NCBI RefSeq assembly: GCF_001889265.1
Contig: NZ_CP018151.1
Coordinates: 2,294,001-2,358,000, forward strand
DNA: 64,000 nucleotides
Direction of reading: 5' to 3'
DNA from: Microbacterium sp. 1.5R
Lineage (GTDB): Bacteria > Actinomycetota > Actinomycetes > Actinomycetales > Microbacteriaceae
This document shows positions 56,021-63,798 of the stretch, in pieces. The notes below the pieces were generated by a model. It searched no databases. It was given only the letters and a program-made list of their open reading frames with translations, and was not told where the DNA came from. Every line of letters starts with the position of its first letter. The stretch's first letter is position 1. The translations under genes and the position numbers were made by a program.

Positions 56021-58038
56021 CTGTTCTCCCACCCGGGCTGTGTGCGAAGGACATCGTCGAACAGACTCGGCGATCCTGCCCGGGTTGTCATGAGCGAAGT
56101 TGTGATCCCGTGCTCACGGAGCAGGGCGTGGAAGGCTCTTTTCCCCAGAGGCATATCCAGCATGTGTGTGTCCTCGAACCGCAGCACCAGTACCTTTCCG
56201 TCATCCGCGTGCCCTTCGATATCCCCGCCACGCAGAACGCCCAACGTTCGATACTGCTCGACAGCTTCCTGGGCGTCTATGACTTGCGCGTCGATTACAC
56301 GCGAGTGGGCGACGACCGCCCTGACGGCGCTGCTCTCGCGGGCTTTGGGGTCTTTGGTGACGTACCAAAGCACCCGCGTGGGGATCTCCCAGTGTTTCAT
56401 CTTCGGTTTGGCGAAGTACACGAACTCGCGGGCAAAGCCAAGCGCGGGTTGGTCCCGCGTCTGGATCAAAGTGTCGTTGAATCCGAGTAGATCGCGGGCA
56501 TATCGCGGCTGTATCGGGACGATGCGTACGGGAACGTTCTTGTCGAGGAGCACTTGCGGCCAGTTCTTGCGTTCGTAGTCCGCGACGTCATTAGACAACA
56601 GTATCGAGGATGTCTCGGCCGGGTCCGGGTGGTGCGCCAATCGCACTGTGAGCGGTGCTCCTTCGAAACCGTCAGCGCCGAGCGCGGCCCGGAGAACAGG
56701 GTCGAGGGCGTCGTCTGCGACCTGCACTTCACTCGCTCCCCGCTCGAGCGCAAGGGAGCGGATGTACCGGGTCAGTTGAAACGCGATGGTGCCGCCGAGC
56801 GAGCCACGAGCGACACGACCGACGCAAATCTGCATGGTGTCGCCGCGGAGTTCCGTCGCAAGTAGCGCCCACCGTCGCCCCTGCTCGTCAGTCAGCAGTT
56901 CGAGCCTGACTGTTGCGGGGTGGGCGAGGGCAGCGTGCAGCAACTTTCGGAAGTTCCTGCCTTTCTCCCCGTTCGGCACGTCAGTAAACGCATCTTCGAG
57001 GTCGGGAGATGCCGTAGTCACCTGCGTCCAGCGCAGTCCTACCGATTCGAGTTGCCCCGAGCGGAATTCTGTAGGTGCAGAGGGTGGAATGAACGTTCTG
57101 AGCAGGTCCACCGGCCGGAGGACCGTGACGGCGTACGCGTCCTGCGACCACTCTGCGGTAGCCGCCAGGAAACTCTCGTCGCGGGTCACGAAATAGTCGG
57201 CGCCGGCGAGGATCGCGTCCGCGAGGTGTTTGGCGTCATTGACTAGGCTGCGGTCTCGTGAGGTTGCGCTGGGCGGCATCCTCGCGATGATCGCCTCGGC
57301 GAGAGTTCTCATGTCGGCGTGTCGGCGCAGCGCGACCAGCGCGCCGAGGCTGTGTTGCACTCTTTGCCTCTCCGAGGCCGGCAGATGATTGATCTCGATC
57401 GACACTTCCGGCGATACAGCAAGCTCGACGACGTCTACGAGCCAGTCCGCGGTGAGCCCTTTCGATTCCTCACGATCTGGGCGGTTCATGTGCGTCGACG
57501 CGAACAGGTCAATGACCACGTTGGAGTCCAGCACGGCAATAGGGCGGGACGATTCGTAGAGAGCGTTCTCCATCAGATCGAATTGTCCGATCCTGCGGGT
57601 CCAGATCGTCAGCGTCGATCCCTTCGCGGCTCTCCCGGGTCGCTCCCCAGTGGGTGACATGTCCAGCGATCGCCAGAAGCCGTCCATGTCATAGTCGGTG
57701 CGGCAGTGTGCAGTAACGATCGAGCGCTGCGGGTGAGCGTCGATGGCCGCATCAACCATCGCTTTCGCGAGCCCGGACCCCCGGGCGGCCAGGGCTACGC
57801 ATACGTGGACCAGCTTGACGGTCTGTTGGCGGGGCGTGCTGTACAGCACGTATCCCTGGACTGTGCCCTCGATCGCGCCGAGAATGAGACGGCCGTGGGT
57901 ACCTGCCTCTTGGAAAGCAGCGAACGGGAGATGTCCGAGCGTTGCACGGTTGTCGCGATGCAGATCCAGCACGCGCTCGTACTCAACCGCCGCTCGGGGG
58001 CCCCCAGGGCTCCAACGATAGATCTCGACGTCCGCCAT
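56017..58038 (-). CDS. GNAT-PIN-PUA-like multidomain protein
   Basis: 673 residues. GNAT domain (1-150: VHVCVALAARGSGLAKAMVDAAI as motif A). PIN nuclease domain (about 165-310) with acidic residues D171 (AVLDSNVVIDLF), E215, D274 (KHLADAILAGADYF) and D287 (TRDESFL). A middle segment (about 325-525) has a second GNAT-like fold (ALLATELRG, VQVADDALDPVLRAALGADGF). A C-terminal PUA/EVE-like segment contains YFAKPKMKHWEIPTRVLWYVT and LVLRFEDT. PIN nucleases cut RNA. The start at 58038 is before a clean GNAT N-terminus. Coupled to the ASCH gene downstream. Confidence 0.85.
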   Translation of the reverse strand: MADVEIYRWSPGGPRAAVEYERVLDLHRDNRATLGHLPFAAFQEAGTHGRLILGAIEGTVQGYVLYSTPRQQTVKLVHVCVALAARGSGLAKAMVDAAIDAHPQRSIVTAHCRTDYDMDGFWRSLDMSPTGERPGRAAKGSTLTIWTRRIGQFDLMENALYESSRPIAVLDSNVVIDLFASTHMNRPDREESKGLTADWLVDVVELAVSPEVSIEINHLPASERQRVQHSLGALVALRRHADMRTLAEAIIARMPPSATSRDRSLVNDAKHLADAILAGADYFVTRDESFLAATAEWSQDAYAVTVLRPVDLLRTFIPPSAPTEFRSGQLESVGLRWTQVTTASPDLEDAFTDVPNGEKGRNFRKLLHAALAHPATVRLELLTDEQGRRWALLATELRGDTMQICVGRVARGSLGGTIAFQLTRYIRSLALERGASEVQVADDALDPVLRAALGADGFEGAPLTVRLAHHPDPAETSSILLSNDVADYERKNWPQVLLDKNVPVRIVPIQPRYARDLLGFNDTLIQTRDQPALGFAREFVYFAKPKMKHWEIPTRVLWYVTKDPKARESSAVRAVVAHSRVIDAQVIDAQEAVEQYRTLGVLRGGDIEGHADDGKVLVLRFEDTHMLDMPLGKRAFHALLREHGITTSLMTTRAGSPSLFDDVLRTQPGWENR

Positions 58039-58410
58039 AGCGCCAAGCGTAGGGGGCGCCGACACGCGTCCCGTCGAGCGCCACGAGCTTCCCTCCCTGC
58101 CGCTTGTGATGGAGGCGGCGGCGAATCGTGTCCGCACCCCTTACGCCACCGGCGCAGACCGCTTCTGATGCGGTTCCACGCTCTTTTGGGATCCCCTAGT
58201 TGTAACCGAGAGCGATGTGCGTCTCGGTTGCTTTGTTTGACGGTTCCGCCGTGAGCATTCCCACCCAGTTAGGGCCGCCGGCGCTGCAAGGAATCGCAGA
58301 CGGTGCGCGAAGAGCATGTCAGCCACGTAGGCAGTACACAGTTGCAACACCACAAACCTTATGCAGATTTGCATAATCGGGGTTACTGTGGGGTGTGAGG
58401 AGGTGACGTG
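58039..58410. other. Divergent noncoding region upstream of zeta module
   Basis: 372 bases between the minus-strand GNAT-PIN gene and the plus-strand HTH gene. It is less GC-rich than its neighbours near 58185-58390 and includes the palindrome at 58359-58376. I see no convincing gene; the minus-strand frame at 58141-58374 has no ribosome-binding site or known motif. Confidence 0.55.
58359..58376 (+). promoter_or_regulatory. Palindrome in the promoter of the zeta module, possible operator
   Basis: TTATGC-AGATTT-GCATAA, perfect inverted arms of six bases. It lies 35 bases upstream of the HTH gene start, overlapping a plausible -10 (CATAAT at 58372-58377). It is a candidate site for autorepression by the HTH antitoxin. 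Confidence 0.5.
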
Positions 58411-58893
58411 ATGGCATGGACGCGAGTAAGTGTCGACACCGAGCGCGAGCTTGAGGAGCTAGCGCGGTTGAGTCATCGCAGCGAGGTCATGGAGCGGCAG
58501 ATCGCATTGCGCGCCCTGTGGATGAACAAGTATCTCAAGATCAATCAGCACGATCTGGCAGTGAAGCTCGGCTGGAGTCAGCCCTCGGTCTCCCGAATGC
58601 TTCGTGACATCGCGAAGACCGATGAAGCGGCAAAGATCCTGCAAAGCGAAACGGCTCCGGTCGCGACCGCGATGGAACTGATCCGTCGCGCCGGCCGCGG
58701 CGAGATCGATCACGACGACCTTGTGCGTCGCCTCAAGGAGTGGGAATTCGACGCGCCGTCTGTCACGCACAGCCTCCTTGATGAGTGGGAACTGGACGAG
58801 AACAGCACGAGCACTCTCCTCACCGCGTATCTGGACCATCTCATCACGGAGGACGAGTACGAAGAACTCGCGGCTGCCGCGAAGGCCGCCTGA
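58411..58893 (+). CDS. HTH antitoxin of the zeta module
   Basis: 160 residues. Predicted HTH near 40-65 (YLKINQHDLAVKLGWSQPSVSRMLRDI) and an acidic C-terminal half (EWEFDAPSVTHSLLDEWELDENSTSTLLTAYLDHLITEDEYEELAAAA), rich in Glu/Asp as antitoxins often are. ATG at 58411 is seven bases after AGGAGG. It overlaps no gene, ending four bases before the toxin start, and a palindrome lies upstream. Role inferred from position and HTH. Confidence 0.75.
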   Translation: MAWTRVSVDTERELEELARLSHRSEVMERQIALRALWMNKYLKINQHDLAVKLGWSQPSVSRMLRDIAKTDEAAKILQSETAPVATAMELIRRAGRGEIDHDDLVRRLKEWEFDAPSVTHSLLDEWELDENSTSTLLTAYLDHLITEDEYEELAAAAKAA

Positions 58894-58896
58894 GGC

Positions 58897-59835
58897 GTGA
58901 ATGCTGCCGAGAAAGCGCGGCATGTCGCTGCCCTGCGTGATCTGACCGTCGAAGGCGGCCCGATAGACACGACGGGCCCCACCGCAACGGAGAACAACCC
59001 GCAGTACTTCATCCGCACAGGCTTGCCGACCGGGAAACGGGCACGCCTCCACGATGAGATCATCGAGGAGTTCTTCGCTGAAAAGCCCTACGTGACCTGC
59101 GACCGGCAGGCGATCATCATGGCCGGCCCGCCCGGCGCCGGGAAGAGTTCCGTGTTGCGCGAACGCATCCCGGCGTCCGAGGCGCCACACTGGCGAGTCA
59201 TCGACGCGGACGATTTCAAGAAACGACTGCTGAAGAAGATGGCAGCAAACGGACAGTACGAAGATCTGATCCCCACCGTTGTCCAGGAACGTATCTCCGC
59301 CGGTGAACCGTTCTTCCCAGGAGAGTTCGCGGCGCTTGTCCACGAAGAATCGACCATACTCGCCGCCCAAGCGGCCCGCCGGGCGCTCCGGCTCGGGGAG
59401 CGGGTTGTTCTCGACGGCGTAAACGGAACCACGAGCAGGCTTCGGCGACGGGTCATCGAGCTTAGCCGAAACGCGTACGTCACGGCCGACATCATCGTTG
59501 TGGATGGTCCCCGAGATGTCACCCGGGCCCGCGTCGAACACCGACACCTAACCCACTACAACGCAGCATTGGGTGGCGACGCGGAGGCCGCTTACGATGC
59601 ACGCTTCGTGCCCGGGTACGTCACCGACGCGCTGTACGCGACTGACGCCACGCATTCGTCCTGTACGACCGCCGCCGCCGAGACCGTGAACGCAGGAACG
59701 ATCGACGGCATCACCTTCACCGCCTACTTCTACGAGGTCGACGACGCTGCCGGGAGCCCCCAACTCCGGAAAAATGTCGGTCACGGGTGGGGTCACATCG
59801 TCACCATCAATTTCGCTGCCACACCGACACCCTGA
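58897..59835 (+). CDS. Zeta-type toxin kinase
   Basis: 312 residues starting at GTG (VNAAEKARHVAAL). P-loop GPPGAGKSS with K83, then D103/D106 in RVIDADDFKKRLL, and LHDEIIEEFFAEKPY upstream of the P-loop. This fits zeta/PezT toxins, which phosphorylate UDP-N-acetylglucosamine or related substrates using ATP. The C-terminal 80 residues are divergent. Substrate is not shown. Four bases after the HTH antitoxin gene. Confidence 0.8.
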   Translation: MNAAEKARHVAALRDLTVEGGPIDTTGPTATENNPQYFIRTGLPTGKRARLHDEIIEEFFAEKPYVTCDRQAIIMAGPPGAGKSSVLRERIPASEAPHWRVIDADDFKKRLLKKMAANGQYEDLIPTVVQERISAGEPFFPGEFAALVHEESTILAAQAARRALRLGERVVLDGVNGTTSRLRRRVIELSRNAYVTADIIVVDGPRDVTRARVEHRHLTHYNAALGGDAEAAYDARFVPGYVTDALYATDATHSSCTTAAAETVNAGTIDGITFTAYFYEVDDAAGSPQLRKNVGHGWGHIVTINFAATPTP

Positions 59836-60160
59836 CTACGGACGCAACACGCTCGGAACGCAGAGGCGGGTGAGCTCCGGGCCTCAACAACAATCGGTTC
59901 GTCCGCGGAACGGGGCACCAATCGTGTCGAACTGGGTGGACTCGAACGCCGGCGCGACAGACCGGGCACATGCGCGGCCAGAGTATTGGGACTTATAGGG
60001 CCGTATAGCGATTCGCTATACGGCCCTATAAGTCCCTATGTTTCGGGTTTCCGAGGGCTCGGGCCTGGACACCGGAGTTGTGCCCGGGATCCGATTCCGT
60101 AGATGTTGCGGCGCTGGGAGCTGCGATCGCGACGTCGGTGGGGTGTGGTTTCGTGGAGGT
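59836..60160. other. Intergenic region with long inverted repeat
   Basis: 325 bases between the zeta gene and the next plus-strand gene. It contains the 24-bp inverted repeat at 59988-60036. No tRNA or ORF of note is present. The part after the repeat may carry the promoter of the HEPN-like gene. Confidence 0.6.
59988..60036. repeat. Perfect 24-bp inverted repeat
   Basis: Arms 59988-60011 and 60013-60036 with a one-base spacer. The arm begins GGGACTTATAGGG and is AT/GC mixed rather than GC-rich. It can fold as a near-perfect hairpin or cruciform. It may be a bidirectional terminator, a protein-binding palindrome or a recombination trace. Confidence 0.9.
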
Positions 60161-61546
60161 ATGCGTGATTCTGACGAGACTCTCCCCGACGATGGCGCGG
60201 TGCCGATCGATACATCCATTGAGTCGGAGACCGGGGACGCCGGAGATCTCGTCGGCCCTGAGGGCAACATCGGACTCAGGGCGGTGCTCGAGGAGGCTGA
60301 GTCGACGAGGAAGGTCTTCTCGCCCGAGTTTGTGAAGATGGTCGGGGAACTGTTTCCCGAGAAAGGCGCGCAGTTCGGTGTCCCGGCGGGGATGATGTCG
60401 ATGATCGGCGAGGTGGTCTCCACGAAGGACTGGGGGCTCGGCGTGTCGGCGGAGGCGATGTCGATGTTCCGCGATGTTGCGAAGATGCCGGACTGGTTGG
60501 GTGAGAGCCTCCGGGCAGGGGCATCGATCTCGGATGCACTGTCGGATGCAACGACGTTCGCGGAGATGTTGGCGGGCCCGCCCACTTGGATGGCTCCCGC
60601 GTTCCGGGTCACGGACCATATCGACGGCTTCCTGGCCGATTCGGCGTGGAGCTCCGCGTCGATACGCGCGGTGTGGAACGAGAGCCTCGCCGCGCACGCG
60701 TCCACGAATAGCGCAGTGGGCTTTTCCTCGAGCGTGCTGCGACCGTTCTTGGAGGACTTTTCTGCCCCGGCCTGGCTCGGCCCAGTGATAGATGCGGCCG
60801 CATGGAAGCCCGCGTTCGACATTGCCACCTTGGGCCCGGGTGGAGGCCTCCCGCCGGGGATCCTGGAGCTGTTCAACCAGTTGCCGTTCCCCGATCTGGG
60901 CTTGTTCACGTTGCGGCTTCCGCCGAACTGGCGCCACGTGGACGCGACGCCGGAGGAGATCGAAGAGAAGGTCAAGGGGATCCTCGAGGACGCGATCCCG
61001 CTGGGATGGGTGCCATCGGCACGGGTAATCGAGCTGCTGCTCGCGGCACCTGATCGGTCCGCGCGTCGCCGGGTGATCATCAACAACTATCGCGGGATTT
61101 TGACCGACTGCGAAGACATCCTGAGCGGCCTGTCAGCGCCGGGAGCGCTCGGGTACGCAGACTCGATCCGCCGGGCCGTCCGCGCCATGCGCGGCGGGCA
61201 TGCCGATGCCGCGCAGGCCCTCGCCTCGAACGTCCTCGAGACGATCGTCAGTCACTACACCGCGAAGGCGGCGACACTTGCAATGCCCCCGAGCGTGCTC
61301 ACCAACGCCAGTTCTTACAAGCGTCAGCGGAAGCTCGGGTGGAGGATCTTTCTGTCCCTTTACCCGCTGACCGCGATCATGGGCGGCACGCACACCCCGT
61401 TCACCCCGACGATGGACTACCGGCGTAACGCGACCGTCCACGCCGTCACCCGCCAGCAGTACACCCGAACGAACGCGGTCCTTGCGGTCATGAATGCCAC
61501 CGCGGTCCTTGCCTGTTACGTCCGCGACACGGAAGCGTTCGACTAA
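60161..61546 (+). CDS. HEPN-motif protein of unknown function
   Basis: About 461 residues from ATG at 60161 (a short SD spacing leaves the start uncertain; GTG at 60143 is possible). The N-terminal 270 residues contain several short, similar amphipathic segments (for example VGELFPEKGAQFGVPAGMMSM and VSAEAMSMFRDVAK) without a recognised family. The C-terminal 150 residues are helical. A HEPN-like signature R422-N423-x3-H427 (MDYRRNATVHAVTRQQ) lies near the end, as in HEPN ribonucleases of abortive-infection systems. Assignment of RNase activity is inference. Confidence 0.7.
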   Translation: MRDSDETLPDDGAVPIDTSIESETGDAGDLVGPEGNIGLRAVLEEAESTRKVFSPEFVKMVGELFPEKGAQFGVPAGMMSMIGEVVSTKDWGLGVSAEAMSMFRDVAKMPDWLGESLRAGASISDALSDATTFAEMLAGPPTWMAPAFRVTDHIDGFLADSAWSSASIRAVWNESLAAHASTNSAVGFSSSVLRPFLEDFSAPAWLGPVIDAAAWKPAFDIATLGPGGGLPPGILELFNQLPFPDLGLFTLRLPPNWRHVDATPEEIEEKVKGILEDAIPLGWVPSARVIELLLAAPDRSARRRVIINNYRGILTDCEDILSGLSAPGALGYADSIRRAVRAMRGGHADAAQALASNVLETIVSHYTAKAATLAMPPSVLTNASSYKRQRKLGWRIFLSLYPLTAIMGGTHTPFTPTMDYRRNATVHAVTRQQYTRTNAVLAVMNATAVLACYVRDTEAFD

Positions 61547-61738
61547 TCACGATCAGCCGGGCAGTGCGTTCTCTCACGCGGCGGTGCCGACGCGTCCACC
61601 GACGCAGACACGAGAGGCCGTCAGTCGCGTGGATGCGGTGCGAGGGAGGTTCAGGTCTTGTCTCGACGACGGTGCGGGAGTACCATCCCAGCTATGTGAG
61701 CCCGGCGCACCGGGCCCCGACCCCGCCAGGAGGCGGCT

Positions 61739-63160
61739 ATGCGTATTCTCCCTTGGGTTCAGCCCACCCCGGAGCAGTTGACAATTCTGCTCGAGAACCG
61801 GCCTGGGGTGTTTGTGGTGAATGGGGCCGCAGGTAGCGGCAAGACGACCACGGCGCTTCTGCGGCTCACAGCCTTGTGTGGGAGGTGGCTGAGTCGCAAA
61901 CGGCGGCACGACCTTGTCGATCCTGTGAGGGTTTTGGTGCTGACGTTCAACACCACCCTCGAGGGTTACATTCGTGAGCTCGCGAAGGCACAGGTCGCGG
62001 GGAACGCGTCCCTCGCGACAGCTGTCCGCGATGGCGATCTGATCCTCGATGTGAAGACCTTCGCCAAGTGGTCGCTGGATCTCTTGCCGCCCGGCTCATC
62101 ACCCGACGCCGACGACGCGAAGACGCTCCTGTGGCGGTTCGCTGATGTGTTCGGCCTGTCGTCGCGCTTCGTTCGTGACGAAGCCGAATACGTTCTCGGT
62201 CGATTCCCTATCGACGATCTGGAGGACTACATCTCCTGCACGCGCGATGGGCGCGGCGCAGCCCCTCGGATGGATGCGGCAACCCGCCGGCGTCTGCTGG
62301 ACGAAGTGATCTATCCCTATCTCGCGGAGAAGGAGGTCGCGGGTGTGCGGGACTGGCACGATGTGACCGCGGAGGCCGCGAGGGTCGATACCGGGCTGTG
62401 GGACATCGTGATCGTCGACGAGGCACAGGATTTCGCGGCGAACCAGATCCGCACCCTCGTCAAGCACGTGGCCGAAGACCACAGTGTCACGTTCGTGATG
62501 GACACTGCGCAGCGTATTTACCCGCGTTCGTTCACCTGGAGGGAAGCAGGAGTCACGGTGGCGGCTTCACGGAGGCTGGAGCGGAACTACCGCAATACCG
62601 CGCAGATCGCGGCGTTCGCGCGTTCTCTCTTGGATGGGATGTCGGTCGGGGACGATGGCACGCTTCCCGACTTCACTCACGCAGCAGCGACCGGGCCGAA
62701 GCCGCGGCTTCTCGTCGGCCGGTTCAGCGACCAACTGGGTTGGGCCCTCGAGAACGTGGTCGGTGCGGCGAACCTTCGGGAAGAGTCTGTCGCGTTCCTT
62801 CACCCCCTCGGGGGCGGTTGGTTCAGCTTCGTGAAGACGGGGCTTGCGACGGCGGGGGTGCCGTTCATTCAACTCACTCGCGCGAGCACCTGGCCTGCCG
62901 GTGAGGAGACTGTGGCCTTGTCGACGATCCATTCCGCGAAGGGGCTTGAGTTCGACCACGTCATCATCCTGGGGCTGAATCAGCAGGTCACCCCGCACGG
63001 CGATGAGGAAGGCGACGCCCAACTGGAGTACCTCCGGCGACTTCTGGCGATGGGGATCGGCCGAGCCCGGCGGACCGTGACGCTCGGTGTGAAGAGCGGC
63101 GAGGAGTCGAACCTGATTTCTTTGCTTGACCCGGCGACCTTCAAGCGGGTGGAGTTGTGA
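61739..63160 (+). CDS. UvrD/Rep-like SF1 helicase
   Basis: 473 residues, compact for the family. Walker A AAGSGKTTTA with K35, motif II DEAQD (227-231), motif III-like MDTAQRIYPR, motif IV-like ERNYRNT, motif V STIHSAKGLEFDHVIILGLNQ, and motif VI RRLLAMGIGRARRTVTLG. It is shorter than UvrD and lacks the large 1B/2B insertions. The start ATG has AGGAGG six bases upstream. The stop overlaps the DarT-like gene start, so it probably belongs to the same module. Confidence 0.87.
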   Translation: MRILPWVQPTPEQLTILLENRPGVFVVNGAAGSGKTTTALLRLTALCGRWLSRKRRHDLVDPVRVLVLTFNTTLEGYIRELAKAQVAGNASLATAVRDGDLILDVKTFAKWSLDLLPPGSSPDADDAKTLLWRFADVFGLSSRFVRDEAEYVLGRFPIDDLEDYISCTRDGRGAAPRMDAATRRRLLDEVIYPYLAEKEVAGVRDWHDVTAEAARVDTGLWDIVIVDEAQDFAANQIRTLVKHVAEDHSVTFVMDTAQRIYPRSFTWREAGVTVAASRRLERNYRNTAQIAAFARSLLDGMSVGDDGTLPDFTHAAATGPKPRLLVGRFSDQLGWALENVVGAANLREESVAFLHPLGGGWFSFVKTGLATAGVPFIQLTRASTWPAGEETVALSTIHSAKGLEFDHVIILGLNQQVTPHGDEEGDAQLEYLRRLLAMGIGRARRTVTLGVKSGEESNLISLLDPATFKRVEL

Positions 63161-63798
63161 TGACGATCGAAGACTTCGTCGCGGAGCGTGAGATCACCGA
63201 GGTGCTTCACTTCACGACCAACCATGGACTGATCGGTACGGTCGCTGCGCGGGCGCTCCTGAGCCGCGACGAACTGAACACGGAGGATCTTCTCAGTAGC
63301 GTCAAACTTCTCAATTGCGATACCCGCAAAGACCCGGAGTGGACGGGCCACGTGAGCCTGTCTATCTCGGCAGTCAACAACGACTTTTTCGGCTTCTCGA
63401 AGGGATGGCATCCACCCCGGGACGGGCTGTATTGGGTGGTGCTGTCGTTCGATCCTCGGCTGCTGTCCGATGCGGGAGTGGTGTTCACGACAACGAACAA
63501 CACATACGAGGCAACCGTGAAACGGGGAGAGGGTCCTGAGGGACTCGCATCCCTTTACGCTCCCGCCGTCCCGTACGGGTATTACGGCAGCGTCGCTCGA
63601 CGATACCCGTCCACACCGAAGAACCAGCCAACGCACGTGCAGGCCGAAGTCTTGTACCCGGGGCGCGTTGATCTCACCGCCCTACAGGCAATCTACGTTC
63701 CGGTCGACGATCATATCGACGACGTTCGGGGTGTGCTGATGTCGTTGAACTGGGCGCCGGATGTCCCCGTCGAGGTGCGCCCGGAGGTGTTCCGGTGA
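63160..63798 (+). CDS. DarT-like ADP-ribosyltransferase (DUF4433)
   Basis: 212 residues. The N-terminus EVLHFTTNHGLIGTVAARALLSRDEL has the H-x-T/N-x-x-G NAD-binding signature, with H17. A conserved NCDTRKDPEW gives R57. VSLSISAVNNDFFG, YWVVLSFDPRLLSDAGVVFTTTNN and a C-terminal QAEVLYPG (candidate catalytic E163) follow. This matches the DarT family, which transfers ADP-ribose to DNA bases. The ATG shares a base with the helicase stop (TGATG); a GTG at 63157 is an alternative. It overlaps the next gene by four bases (GTGA). Confidence 0.82.
   Translation: MTIEDFVAEREITEVLHFTTNHGLIGTVAARALLSRDELNTEDLLSSVKLLNCDTRKDPEWTGHVSLSISAVNNDFFGFSKGWHPPRDGLYWVVLSFDPRLLSDAGVVFTTTNNTYEATVKRGEGPEGLASLYAPAVPYGYYGSVARRYPSTPKNQPTHVQAEVLYPGRVDLTALQAIYVPVDDHIDDVRGVLMSLNWAPDVPVEVRPEVFR

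Noticed and set aside
58141..58374. A 77-residue minus-strand ORF upstream of the zeta module
   Set aside because: It has no ribosome-binding site and no family, and it overlaps the palindrome and promoter of the HTH gene.
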